Notes: generated by a model not told the origin, from the letters alone. DNA of 59,669 nucleotides from Akkermansia muciniphila (GCA_945890645.1 CAMDCV010000027.1:1-59669), one strand, 5' to 3'; positions 26,159-37,923 are shown, numbered from the stretch's first letter. Translations and numbers: made by a program.

Positions 26159-27412
26159 ATGTCGAAATACTACATTACCTACTGCTTAATCATAGTGGCT
26201 TTCTTGGTCTTCCACGCCGATTCAGATAGTCAGCCCCAGAGCGCTTTAGTGCCGCCAGTAGTGGCACCGCTCACTGCTGAACAAAATTTGGCGAACCAAG
26301 ATGCCATTCAAATCCAGCAGTTCCTCGACCCGCAGTTGGCGGATGGCTTTGACTTTCCTGTCGGCGATGCGAATGCAAAAGGCTCCTATCAAGCACCTAA
26401 CGGGAAAAAATACAACGGCTGGTATATTGCCACAAAATTTGCCGAAGAGTATTCCCTAGGCATTCATACTGGTGAGGACTGGAACGGCAATGGCGGCGGT
26501 GACACGGATCTAGGACAGCCAGTTTACTCGATCGGACATGGACGCGTCATCTATGCCCAGATGGCAAGTGGGCCCTATGGCAACATCGTAGTGATCGAAC
26601 ACTATTATTTGGAAAATGGTCAACGCAAGCGCATCTTTTCACAATACGATCACCTTCATGAAATGCGTGTTGTCAAAGATCAACTGGTAAAACGTCGTGA
26701 CATCATTGGCACGATTGGCAAGGGCCATCGTGATGTATATCCCGCACATCTCCACTTTGAAATTCGCAAAGATGAAATGGCCAAATTCACTCCAGAATTT
26801 TGGCCATCGAGCAATGGTTGGACGACCGAGATGGTAAAAAAGAACTACGAAGCTCCCTCAGACTTCATCAACAATCGCCGTAAGCTAACCCACCCCGCAA
26901 CTGCGGCAAAAATCTTCTGGGCCATCAAAAGTAAGCAGCAATTGCTCCACATCAAAAAGGGGCAAGTGATCAAAACCTATGAAGTGGCACTTAGTCAAAA
27001 ACCGTTAGGTCACAAACAGGCAGAAGGTGATCTCAAAATGCCTGAAGGCCAGTATCACATACTCAGCAAAGCCAAAGGCCCATTCGAAGGTGAAGAATGG
27101 CATAAGTTTTTAGGCAACGCGTGGATACGACTCGATTATCCAAACAGTTACGATGCACGTCTGGCATTTGCTGAAAAGCGCATTACCAAAACGGTGATGG
27201 ACAGCATCATCGCGGCACAACAGCGTAACATCATGCCACCACAAAAAACCGCACTCGGCGGGGGAATCGGCATTCACGGCTGGGCCGCAGGCGGCTGGGA
27301 TCCAGCGGCAAATCGGGCACTCACTTGGGGCTGCCTGAGTCTCAATCATGATGATTTGCTAGAAGTATATGCCGAGGCCAGCAACGGAACCCCTGTGATT
27401 ATTTCCCCATAA
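26159..27412 (+). CDS. Bifunctional cell-wall enzyme: LytM/M23 metallopeptidase plus YkuD L,D-transpeptidase
   Basis: 417 aa. An N-terminal signal or anchor (ITYCLIIVAFLVFHADSD) precedes an M23 domain at about residues 70-235. Its zinc ligands are visible in GIHTGEDWNG (H and D) and PAHLHFEIRK (HxH). A linker leads to a YkuD domain at about residues 245-415, with GGIGIHGWAAGG and the catalytic Cys in TWGCLSLNHDDL. M23 enzymes cut peptide cross-links; YkuD enzymes form 3-3 cross-links or attach proteins to peptidoglycan, so one chain could cut and rejoin stem peptides. The gene is richer in A and T than its neighbours and lies exactly between two copies of the rpsA 3' end. Confidence 0.88.
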   Translation: MSKYYITYCLIIVAFLVFHADSDSQPQSALVPPVVAPLTAEQNLANQDAIQIQQFLDPQLADGFDFPVGDANAKGSYQAPNGKKYNGWYIATKFAEEYSLGIHTGEDWNGNGGGDTDLGQPVYSIGHGRVIYAQMASGPYGNIVVIEHYYLENGQRKRIFSQYDHLHEMRVVKDQLVKRRDIIGTIGKGHRDVYPAHLHFEIRKDEMAKFTPEFWPSSNGWTTEMVKKNYEAPSDFINNRRKLTHPATAAKIFWAIKSKQQLLHIKKGQVIKTYEVALSQKPLGHKQAEGDLKMPEGQYHILSKAKGPFEGEEWHKFLGNAWIRLDYPNSYDARLAFAEKRITKTVMDSIIAAQQRNIMPPQKTALGGGIGIHGWAAGGWDPAANRALTWGCLSLNHDDLLEVYAEASNGTPVIISP

Positions 27413-27424
27413 TCCATAGCATGC

Positions 27425-27536
27425 CCTTCAACTTAGCCTCGTCCGCTGTTGAAGAATGGAGCCCCAGCAAAGAGAACTAATTCCTACGAGCGTAGTATTT
27501 CAAAAAGGTCGGGGATAAATTCCGGGCCGTTTTTTG
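27425..27536 (+). repeat. rpsA 3' end and terminator, copy 2 (orphan)
   Basis: Matches 25953-26061: the last codons of rpsA with stop TAA, the CCTACGARCRTAGTATTTCAAAA spacer and a weakened terminator hairpin (GGTCGGGGA/TTCCGGGCC, one mismatch) with T6. The rest of rpsA does not precede it. It looks like the displaced original gene end after an integration. Confidence 0.88.
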
Positions 27537-27562
27537 TTGGAAGATAATGGATGTGATGGAGC

Positions 27563-27628
27563 GCGGACTTTAGTCCGCATTCTCATCGTTGCTGGTTTCC
27601 TCTGGCTCTGTAGCGGACTGAAGTCCGC
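27563..27628. repeat. Two REP-like palindromes in the 3' end of gyrA
   Basis: GCGGACTTTAGTCCGC (27563-27578) and GCGGACTGAAGTCCGC (27613-27628) are 7-bp inverted repeats with 2-nt centres, 34 bp apart. The second encodes RGLQSA within GyrA; the first contains the gyrA stop codon (TAA at its centre). Confidence 0.85.
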
Positions 27629-30203
27629 GGTCCGTTTCGTCTTCTGATTCAATGGCAACACTATCCTCACCGTCGGGGATGACTTTGGAGATGTCTTGGA
27701 GGAATTCACCGTCCTTCATCGAGAGGAGTTTTACCCCTTGAGCGTTGCGACCGGTCTCGCGGATGGTGTTGACTTTGATGCGAATGCTGAGGCCGCTGTT
27801 GGTCATGAGCATGAGTTCGTCTTGCTCTTCGACGGTGACGGCACCGACGACATTACCGGTTTTCTCGGTGATCTTCATCGTGATAATGCCTTTGCCGCCG
27901 CGCGATTGCAGGCGGTATTCTTCAAAGGCGGTGCGTTTGCCGAGGCCGTTTTCGGCTGCTACCAGCAAAGTGCAACCGGGAGTGACGAGTGCGAGGCTGA
28001 CGACGTAATCGCCTTCTTCCGGACGAATGCCCCACACGCCAGTGGCGGTGCGGCCCATACTGCGGGCTTGTTCTTCGTGGAAGCGGATGCTGATACCATG
28101 GCGAGTGACGAGCACGACTTCATCGTTGCCGTTGGTGAGGCGCACGCCGATGAGTTCATCGCCTTCTTCGAGGTTGATGGCATTGAGGCCGGCTTTGCGG
28201 TAGTTGCGGTAATCGTTGAGTGGTGTTTTTTTCACCAGACCGACTTTTGTCGCGAACAAAATAAAGCCTGCTTCGTCGCGGAAGGTGATGTCGTTGTTGT
28301 TCTCATCGGTGACGCGTTCGAGGCGCAGCAGTGCCGCGATTTTTTCCTCGGGCTGGAGGTTGAGCACGTTGCGTATGCCACGACCTTTCGCAGCGCGCGA
28401 GCCTTCAGGGATGTCATAGACGCGCTCGACATACACACGACCAGTGTTGGTGAAGAACATGAGATAGTCGTGCGCTTGGGTGGAGAAAAGGTGCTCGATA
28501 AAGTCATCTTCCTGATCGCCAGAGGTACGTGTTTCCATGCCGCGTAGGCCTTTGCCGCCGCGCGCTTGCACACGGAACTCGCTGGCAGGGGTGCGCTTGA
28601 TGTAACCGCGGTGCGTGAGCGTGACGATCATCGAATCATTGGCGATGAGGTCCTCGATGGCGATCTCGCCTTCGTCAGGAAGGATGGGGCAACGGCGTGG
28701 AGTGCCGTATTTTTCGCCAACGGCGCGGAGCTCTTCTTTGATGATGGTGAGCACGCGCACTTCACGAGCGATGATGTCCATGAAGTCGATGATCTCGGCG
28801 AGCACGTTGTCGTATTCGCCTTTGATCTTATCTCGCTCCATGCCGGTGAGTTGATAGAGGCGCAGTTCGAGGATGGCATTGACTTGGCGCTCGGAGAAAA
28901 CGTAAGTGTCGCCCTGCACGGACGGCTGCGAGCGAATGAGGATGCCGAGGTTTTCTGCGGTGGCCACCGGGAAGGTATAAGCAGCGAGGCGCTCACGTGC
29001 TTCATCGCGGTTTTTCGAGGAACGAATGATGTGAATGAAGTCATCGAGATGACCGAGCGCGAGCAAATACGCTTCGAGGTTTTCCGCGCGGTCTTCGGCT
29101 TTGCGCAGGAGGTATTTCGTACGACGCACGATCACTTCGCGGCGGTGCTCGATGTAACAATCGATCGCGTCTTTGAGCGTGAGCATCTTCGGACGCTTCT
29201 CATGGATCGCCAGCATATTAACGCTGTACGATGTATCCATGCTGGTGAGTTTGAAAATCTGATTGGCGACCACTTGCGGACGAGCATCGCGCTTCAATTC
29301 GATCTCAATGCGTGTTTCCTCGTCGGAAAGGTCGCGCATGCCGGAGATGCCGGTGAGGATTTTTTCGTTCACCAGTTCGGCGATGCGCTCCTGCAAAGTG
29401 GCGCGGTTCACGCCGTGCGGCACTTCACGAATCGTGAGGATGCTCTTGCCACCTTCTTGTTCATCGATCTCGATGCGACCACGCAAACGCACGGTGCCGC
29501 GGCCGGTGCGGAAATATTCTTCGATGCCTTTCAGGCCACGGATCTCGCACTTGCCGGCGAAGTCAGGTCCTTTGACGAATTGCATCAATTGCGGCAAAGT
29601 GATTTCTGGATTGTCGATCTGCGCGCAAATGGCATCGACGATTTCACGCAGGTTGTGCGGCGCGAGGTTGGTCGCCATACCCACTGCGATGCCGGTGCCA
29701 CCATTGACTAACAGATTTGGAAAGGCTGCGGGTAAAACGGTCGGCTCGGTGAGTCGCTCGTCATAGTTCGGCACGAAATCGACGGTTTCCTTCTCCAAGT
29801 CTTCCATCATCGCCATGCCGAGATGCGTGAGACGGGCTTCCGTATAACGCATGGCAGCCGGTGGGTCGCCCTCGACCGATCCGAAGTTGCCTTGGCCATC
29901 GATGAGCGTTTCGCGCATCGTCCAGTGCTGACCCATGTTGACGAGAGTCGGATAAATGACGGCCTCACCGTGGGGGTGGTAGTTACCCGAGGTATCACCG
30001 CAAATTTTCGCGCACTTGATGTGCTGCTTGCCTGGGGCGAGGTTCAGCTCGCGCATCGCGAAAAGGATGCGCCGCTGCGATGGCTTCAATCCATCACGCA
30101 CGTCAGGCAATGCGCGCGAGATGATGACAGACATCGAGTAGTCGAGGAACGAAGTAGAGAGTTCTTCCGCTACGCTGATTGGCTTAATATGGTCGTTGGA
30201 CAT
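27570..30203 (-). CDS. gyrA: DNA gyrase subunit A
   Basis: 877 aa from ATG 30203 (MSNDHIKPISVAEEL). The breakage-reunion domain has LPDVRDGLKPSQRRILFAMR and the catalytic Tyr in AAMRYTEARL. The C-terminal beta-pinwheel has the GyrA box QSRGGKG, identifying gyrase rather than topoisomerase IV. The quinolone pocket reads YHPHGEAVIYPTLV, with Ala and Pro at the positions equivalent to E. coli Ser83 and Asp87. The acidic tail (ESEDETDRGLQSATEPEETS) is partly made of REP palindromes. It lies 44 bp downstream of gyrB, so the two are co-transcribed. Confidence 0.97.
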   Translation of the reverse strand: MSNDHIKPISVAEELSTSFLDYSMSVIISRALPDVRDGLKPSQRRILFAMRELNLAPGKQHIKCAKICGDTSGNYHPHGEAVIYPTLVNMGQHWTMRETLIDGQGNFGSVEGDPPAAMRYTEARLTHLGMAMMEDLEKETVDFVPNYDERLTEPTVLPAAFPNLLVNGGTGIAVGMATNLAPHNLREIVDAICAQIDNPEITLPQLMQFVKGPDFAGKCEIRGLKGIEEYFRTGRGTVRLRGRIEIDEQEGGKSILTIREVPHGVNRATLQERIAELVNEKILTGISGMRDLSDEETRIEIELKRDARPQVVANQIFKLTSMDTSYSVNMLAIHEKRPKMLTLKDAIDCYIEHRREVIVRRTKYLLRKAEDRAENLEAYLLALGHLDDFIHIIRSSKNRDEARERLAAYTFPVATAENLGILIRSQPSVQGDTYVFSERQVNAILELRLYQLTGMERDKIKGEYDNVLAEIIDFMDIIAREVRVLTIIKEELRAVGEKYGTPRRCPILPDEGEIAIEDLIANDSMIVTLTHRGYIKRTPASEFRVQARGGKGLRGMETRTSGDQEDDFIEHLFSTQAHDYLMFFTNTGRVYVERVYDIPEGSRAAKGRGIRNVLNLQPEEKIAALLRLERVTDENNNDITFRDEAGFILFATKVGLVKKTPLNDYRNYRKAGLNAINLEEGDELIGVRLTNGNDEVVLVTRHGISIRFHEEQARSMGRTATGVWGIRPEEGDYVVSLALVTPGCTLLVAAENGLGKRTAFEEYRLQSRGGKGIITMKITEKTGNVVGAVTVEEQDELMLMTNSGLSIRIKVNTIRETGRNAQGVKLLSMKDGEFLQDISKVIPDGEDSVAIESEDETDRGLQSATEPEETSNDENAD

Positions 30204-30247
30204 GTTGGTAAATTGGTCACTAGTCACTGGTCACTAGCATGAGTTAA

Positions 30248-32842
<2,595 letters not shown>

Positions 32843-33039
32843 TCAAAAATGGCGGCAAAATTCCTATACAAATTAGGCATAAATCAGTCGCTGATGACGT
32901 GAAAATATCATCATAAATGGGGCGACCGCCCATATCAAAATCGCTCACTAAAATAAGATCCGAATTTTCCTTTTGTCATGGCGTTCTCCATCGTTTTATA
33001 CCCATGAAAAAGCATTGATCTGATCAAGATGATTTTATG

Positions 33040-34104
33040 TTAGAGCTGCAATTGCTCACGCTGCCAAGGCAACAGGCAATCAGCCGCTAACAATTCCCCG
33101 GCAGCGATGGATTCCGCCACACTGCGCGCAATCAAGAGCGAGGGATCGATGTCGAGAGCCTTTGCGGCAGCATCGCGCTTTTGAATGATGGAATCCACAG
33201 CACGATCAAAGGACGCATCTTTTTTGCGGCGCGGCGCTTTAATTTTATCCGGTAATTCTTCATCGGACAAAGCAGCGGCGGCCGCAACAGCTTTTTGGTA
33301 ACGACGCAGACGTTCAGGGCGCTGCAAATGACGAGGCAGGTCGATGGTCTGGCCGTCGGATAGCATTTCCGCCCAGACGATCATTTGCTTGTTATTGACG
33401 ACCATGAAAGAGGGCTTATCCCACGAAGCAGCTTCGGCATCGCGCCATTGCCACAAAGCGCGCAGGTAGCCTAAACCCCGAGGATTAAGACGACCGGCTC
33501 CATTGATGCGCCAGAGTTCCTCACGGTTCTCATCGCGCTCTAAAACTTTGATACGAGCGGCTTCACAGCTTTGCACAAACCACTCATAGCGACCTTTGTC
33601 AATGAGCTCCTCGACAATACACTCGCCCATGGGCAATAGGTAAACAACATCGTTGATCGCGTATTCCAGCATCGTGGGAGTCATTGGACGACGACCCCAG
33701 TCCGCTTTTTGCGAGGTTTTGATCAGGGACACGCCAAACCAATGCTCCACGAGATCGGAGAGGCCAAATTTGCGCAAGCCGAGCAAACGCGCGCCAATCT
33801 GAGTGTCCCATACGACTGGTGGCAGCTTTCCATACTCGCGGCGGATCATTGTCATGTCGTAGTCCGCGCCATGCATCCATACCTCGCAGGAGCAGAGATA
33901 TTCCGCGAAAGAATTCATATCATCAATCGCTAGCGGATCGATCAACACATTTTCGCCGCCCGCGGAAAGCTGGATCAGACACAACGATTCCTTATAACGG
34001 TGGAGACTATCCGCCTCGGTATCGATTGCGCAAACCGGAGCCACCGGAGCGATACGCTTCACGAGATCGTGGAGGCCTGGAGTGTCTTGAATGAGTATCG
34101 GCAT
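33040..34104 (-). CDS. rnd: Ribonuclease D
   Basis: 354 aa from ATG 34104. The DEDDy 3'-5' exonuclease domain has VCAIDTEADSLHRYKESLCL (D and E), WMHGADYDMTMI (second D) and the final Asp in MLEYAINDVVYLLPM with its Tyr. An HRDC-type helical domain follows (GYLRALWQWRDAEAASWDKP). It trims tRNA 3' ends and other structured RNAs. Relevant here because some local tRNAs encode CCA and some do not. Confidence 0.93.
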   Translation of the reverse strand: MPILIQDTPGLHDLVKRIAPVAPVCAIDTEADSLHRYKESLCLIQLSAGGENVLIDPLAIDDMNSFAEYLCSCEVWMHGADYDMTMIRREYGKLPPVVWDTQIGARLLGLRKFGLSDLVEHWFGVSLIKTSQKADWGRRPMTPTMLEYAINDVVYLLPMGECIVEELIDKGRYEWFVQSCEAARIKVLERDENREELWRINGAGRLNPRGLGYLRALWQWRDAEAASWDKPSFMVVNNKQMIVWAEMLSDGQTIDLPRHLQRPERLRRYQKAVAAAAALSDEELPDKIKAPRRKKDASFDRAVDSIIQKRDAAAKALDIDPSLLIARSVAESIAAGELLAADCLLPWQREQLQL

Positions 34105-34127
34105 GAAAAAAGCTGTAGCGAGAACCA

Positions 34128-34160
34128 CAAACCGCGCAGTCCCAGGAGGGATGCGCGGTT
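34128..34160 (-). terminator. Probable terminator of the 34195-35832 gene
   Basis: AACCGCGCA and TGCGCGGTT form a perfect 9-bp stem 35 nt past the stop codon on the minus strand. The following T-run is short, so it is a weaker intrinsic terminator. Confidence 0.6.
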
Positions 34161-34194
34161 GGAGAGAGTCAGGACCACTTGTGCGGCGGACGAA

Positions 34195-35832
34195 TCAATA
34201 ACCTTTGGTCACCGCAGCGGTCGAGCGGACTCGCACTGTCGCAGGGAGAGCGTTCGAAGCTTGTATACTGGTAGTGCCGATAACAGGCGGATTTTCGATT
34301 GTGTCCGATATAGTCCAAGTGAAATTAGGGTTGCCACTGAGCGAGGCACCTGTTTTGTCTTTAATGATAATGGTTTCGCCGGGTTTCGGAGTCGAAAGTT
34401 TCACCCACTTGCTTTTCGGATTAGCCGTGTTGAAATTGACTTCGTATCCGTAGGTAATACCACCGCCGACATTGGCACGCTTGTTAGTGACAAGAGCGAC
34501 GTTAGGAACTCCGGCAGCGAGAGTGTCGAGATAGGCGGGAGGAGCGGTAATAGGGGCGGTAAATCCGAGCGCAAACAGCTCGACGGCCGTTGGCTGCGAA
34601 AGCGGGTCATTGTGATAACTAGTCCACTCCAGAGTTGCGTTTAAATCATCACCATCGTCTTGGCTAAAGGCAAACTCCATGACATTGCTGAGACCATCGC
34701 CATCGTAGTCGGCGGTTGGAGCACGAAGTTTAGCAGCATTGCCGGCAAGCTTGATGCCGGGAATAGCAGCATCGTTAGCAATGCGGAACTCATAAAGGTC
34801 GTGTCCTTTATAGCTATCGATGAAACGGGTGGGCCAAGTCCAAGTGCGCGAGGACGTATCCGTTGCGACCGTGCTTGTTTTTAATACACGATTAAATTTT
34901 ATGGTGGAAGTTCCCTTGTCACCTTTAGTGAAAACATAAGGAATCATTGTCAGACTCGTCAAGAATGGGCTGTCGAGACGGTAAGGGGTATCGGGCACGG
35001 GATAAACAATGTTACCTAATTCATCAGACATAGAGAATTCAATAATGTCCGTGCTGTAGGTGTTGTTCGGTGTATTTCCTTCCCATACCAAGTCGGTAAC
35101 TAGGCGTGCATCGACATCGAGTGCACCCAAGGCCCACATGCTCGATTTCAAACCAAATCCTTTCAGGCCTTTTCGAAAACCATTGGCTTCGACCATCGGT
35201 GAAATTGTCAAACGCAGTGGCAAAAATTTGTTCACTTGTCCCTTGAGAGGAACATTGTAGATATAGACACCTGGCACCCATTGCTCCGCATGTCGCTTGT
35301 AGGAATCAGGCAAAAGGATGCCGTCGTAAGACCTGAAGTAAGTGTAATATGCGACATCATATCGCTTAATCACCTCAGTTAATACGTTGTAAAAGGTGGC
35401 TACGGACCCATCACGAAAGTCGCCCGAGGGACGCGCCAGTTTCGAGGGCGGAGCGGCGACCAATGTAATACCGGTAGGTCTAAAAGATTCAATGAGGGAG
35501 TGCGAAACAATCGACTCGACCGACCAGAATGAACGGTCGTCAGCTATGCCATCCCCATCCACGTCGCCCTGAATGATGAACCCGGTCGTGCCCAATGGGC
35601 AGGGAGGCAAAGTAACGGGTTGGATGAGCACGGGCGATGGATCTAACACGCATAAAGCCAGGTAGACTGTGCCATCCAGCATGTAGAGTTCCGTGGTGCC
35701 GAATGTGTATTGGCTCGAGGTGGGAGAGGTTAGAATGAATTCACGATTGATTTCAATGTCTAACTCCAAGATCTGAGCTTGGGCGAAATGCGTTACGAGT
35801 CCGAGCGCGGTGAGGAGAAGAGTTTTTTTCAT
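34195..35832 (-). CDS. Secreted protein of unknown function with a TSP3-like motif
   Basis: 545 aa with a clear signal peptide (KKTLLLTALGLVTHFAQAQ). DVDGDGIADDR near residue 90 and DYDGDGLSNVMEFAFSQDDG near residue 375 are calcium-binding thrombospondin-3-like motifs, common before the C-terminal domain of verrucomicrobial exported proteins. The C-terminal ~130 residues are beta-rich (TWTISDTIENPPVIGTTSIQ) and end STAAVTKGY, unlike the FGRLNVTVTE end of the large surface proteins. I do not recognise the N-terminal part. Confidence 0.7.
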   Translation of the reverse strand: MKKTLLLTALGLVTHFAQAQILELDIEINREFILTSPTSSQYTFGTTELYMLDGTVYLALCVLDPSPVLIQPVTLPPCPLGTTGFIIQGDVDGDGIADDRSFWSVESIVSHSLIESFRPTGITLVAAPPSKLARPSGDFRDGSVATFYNVLTEVIKRYDVAYYTYFRSYDGILLPDSYKRHAEQWVPGVYIYNVPLKGQVNKFLPLRLTISPMVEANGFRKGLKGFGLKSSMWALGALDVDARLVTDLVWEGNTPNNTYSTDIIEFSMSDELGNIVYPVPDTPYRLDSPFLTSLTMIPYVFTKGDKGTSTIKFNRVLKTSTVATDTSSRTWTWPTRFIDSYKGHDLYEFRIANDAAIPGIKLAGNAAKLRAPTADYDGDGLSNVMEFAFSQDDGDDLNATLEWTSYHNDPLSQPTAVELFALGFTAPITAPPAYLDTLAAGVPNVALVTNKRANVGGGITYGYEVNFNTANPKSKWVKLSTPKPGETIIIKDKTGASLSGNPNFTWTISDTIENPPVIGTTSIQASNALPATVRVRSTAAVTKGY

Positions 35833-35903
35833 AAGGGCGTGAGTAGGAGGGATGAGTCCAGTGAATACGATGTATGGCGGATTGCAAACTATTTTTTAAA
35901 AAA

Positions 35904-37805
35904 TCAACGAATTCCACGCAGTAACAACTCCGCGTTATTTTGGGTAGCTTTAAGATTTTTCATCAGCGTTTCGATCGCTTCTCCGTAAGGCAGTTGCGCA
36001 AGCTGGCGCCGAATATCGAGCACCTTGGCGAATTCATCGGGATGATAGAGGCGGTCATCGTTGCGAGTGCCCGATTGCGGGATGTGAATCGCTGGGTAAA
36101 TACGGCGCTCGGAAAGTTCGCGGTCGAGTCGTATCTCCATATTGCCCGTGCCTTTGAATTCCTCGAAAATCACATCGTCCATGCGCGATTCGGTCTCGAT
36201 CAAAGCAGTAGCAAGAATAGTCAATGAGCCACCTTCCTCGACGTTGCGCGCCGCTCCGAAAAACTTCCGCGATTTCTGCAAAGCGATGGGCGAAACGCCG
36301 CCCGATCCAATCGGACCCGACTGATTGGCCGCATTGTGCCCGCGCGCGAGTCGAGTCAAGGAATCGAGCAACAAAATCACGTCTCTTCCTTGCTCCACCA
36401 AGCGTTTTGCGCGGTCGAGCACTATGTCAGCCACTTGTGCGTGGCGTTTCGGCGTTTCGTCAAATGTCGAGGCATACACGGTGCAGCCGACAGTTTCCTC
36501 GAAGTCCGTCACTTCCTCTGGACGTTCATCGAGCAATAACACAATCAATTCCGCACTGGGGTGATTGGTTTTAATCGCTTTGGCAATTTGTTTTAATAAA
36601 ATGGTCTTACCACCCCGCGGGGGGGCAACGATCAGCGCGCGCTGACCGAGGCCAAGCGGCGCAATGAGGTCGACCAAGCGCACACTGAGAAATTCAGGTC
36701 CTAAGCCTTCTAAATAAACGCGACGGTCAGGGAAAAGCGGTGTCAACTTATCAAAATCCGTCGGCACTTCCCATTGCGAGACTTCCTTGCCCTCGATCTC
36801 CAATATCGCGGCAGTGGTGAGAAATTTATCTTTCTCCTGCGGTGCACGCACACTGAGTTTGACACGCTGGCCCGATTGCAGACCGTGATTGCGAATGAAA
36901 GCAAGTGGCACATGAATATCATCCTGCGAACTGCGGAAACTGCGGGCTGGGTCACGCAGCATCGCGTAGTTGTCCTTGCCAAATTCCAGTACGCCTTCGC
37001 AGGTAAGCTCGACTCCTTCCGAAGCATAAAAGTGCAGCAGCGCATGGATCAACTGGCTTTTGTTTGCATGCGCCACTTGCAGACCGGGAATGGCATCGGC
37101 CAAGTCGTGCAATTCTGCTAATGGCTTTTTGCGAAAATCGTTGATGTAAATCGCGACCGGCAACACGACGGGCATCGCGTGAATCATCGCATGATCCACA
37201 GTCGTGATATCTTGCGACTCCAGAAAACGAGCCAGCTGCGTGCGCAAGCTGCCGAGCGGACCTTCATTCCACAACACCACGTCTGCTCGCAACATTTTCT
37301 CCGCCACGGGCATTTGCGCGGCGATGATCGAGTGAATCATCGCGTCATCCAAACGTGTGCGATTGCGCAAGCGGCGCACTTGGGTATCAAAGCTAGAAGC
37401 GACCAAAAGGGACTTTTCCTGGCCAAAATTGAAGTCATTTTCAAACAACAAGGGCACGTCGGCGATGAATAATGGCGATTGATTTGATTGTTGCGCAAGC
37501 TCGAGCGATGCCAGGCACTCTTGGCGGATCAACGGGTGGATGATGCCTTCAAGCTGCGCGCGCGCCTCATCATCGGCAAAGACTTTTTTGCGTAAAAAAT
37601 CGCGATCGAGGCAGTTTTTAGGGGCGAAAATCGCTTCCTCTCCAAACAAGGCACGACATTGCTCCACCACGGCAGGATCGCTGTGGAGTCTTCGGGTGGC
37701 AGCATCACAATCAAAGAGTGTTACGGCGGGGCATAATTCGCGCAGCAATCGGCATACCGTGGATTTGCCGCTGGCGATGCCGCCGGTGAGGGCGAAAATT
37801 CGCAT
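35904..37805 (-). CDS. Fusion of dephospho-CoA kinase (CoaE) with transcription termination factor Rho
   Basis: 633 aa from ATG 37805. Residues 1-200 are a complete CoaE: P-loop [19 protein letters not shown] and [18 protein letters not shown]. It phosphorylates dephospho-CoA, the last step of CoA synthesis. Residues about 211-633 are a full Rho: N-terminal and cold-shock-like RNA-binding domains ([18 protein letters not shown]), Walker A APPRGGKT (394-401), Walker B LLLDSLTR near 478-485, and secondary RNA-binding/R-loop elements ([19 protein letters not shown]). Both halves have normal family length and intact motifs, with no stop or frameshift at the joint. Met206 and Met211 could allow separate Rho translation. 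TTGCCA, 17 nt, CAAGAT ends 6 nt before the ATG. Confidence 0.93.
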   Translation of the reverse strand: MRIFALTGGIASGKSTVCRLLRELCPAVTLFDCDAATRRLHSDPAVVEQCRALFGEEAIFAPKNCLDRDFLRKKVFADDEARAQLEGIIHPLIRQECLASLELAQQSNQSPLFIADVPLLFENDFNFGQEKSLLVASSFDTQVRRLRNRTRLDDAMIHSIIAAQMPVAEKMLRADVVLWNEGPLGSLRTQLARFLESQDITTVDHAMIHAMPVVLPVAIYINDFRKKPLAELHDLADAIPGLQVAHANKSQLIHALLHFYASEGVELTCEGVLEFGKDNYAMLRDPARSFRSSQDDIHVPLAFIRNHGLQSGQRVKLSVRAPQEKDKFLTTAAILEIEGKEVSQWEVPTDFDKLTPLFPDRRVYLEGLGPEFLSVRLVDLIAPLGLGQRALIVAPPRGGKTILLKQIAKAIKTNHPSAELIVLLLDERPEEVTDFEETVGCTVYASTFDETPKRHAQVADIVLDRAKRLVEQGRDVILLLDSLTRLARGHNAANQSGPIGSGGVSPIALQKSRKFFGAARNVEEGGSLTILATALIETESRMDDVIFEEFKGTGNMEIRLDRELSERRIYPAIHIPQSGTRNDDRLYHPDEFAKVLDIRRQLAQLPYGEAIETLMKNLKATQNNAELLLRGIR

Positions 37806-37811
37806 GCGCCG

Positions 37812-37840
37812 ATCTTGGCGAGTCGCCCGCGCACTGGCAA
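37812..37840 (-). promoter_or_regulatory. Putative leaderless promoter of the coaE-rho fusion
   Basis: On the minus strand TTGCCA, 17 nt, CAAGAT, then 6 nt to the ATG at 37805. The -10 element is imperfect, but the geometry matches those before gltX and the MazG-like gene. Confidence 0.45.
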
Positions 37841-37886
37841 GCCGTAAGATCAAAGATTCACAGAAAATTTTTCCACCTGAGAAAAC

Positions 37887-37916
37887 TTGACTCTATCGGG
37901 GGAGCGGGGCTATACT
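37887..37916 (+). promoter_or_regulatory. Strong sigma70 promoter, probably leaderless
   Basis: TTGACT, 18 nt, TATACT, then 7 nt to the ATG at 37924. This is the best promoter match in the window. Confidence 0.75.
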
Positions 37917-37923
37917 CAAGTCG

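Noticed and set aside
27696-29711. Long plus-strand frames opposite gyrA (up to 381 codons)
   Set aside because: Antisense frames of a high-GC3 gene. The products match nothing and lack plausible initiation.
30215-30240. Short repeated GGTCACTAG sequence between gyrB and gyrA
   Set aside because: Only two 9-bp copies, in a 44-bp gap; too short to distinguish from chance.
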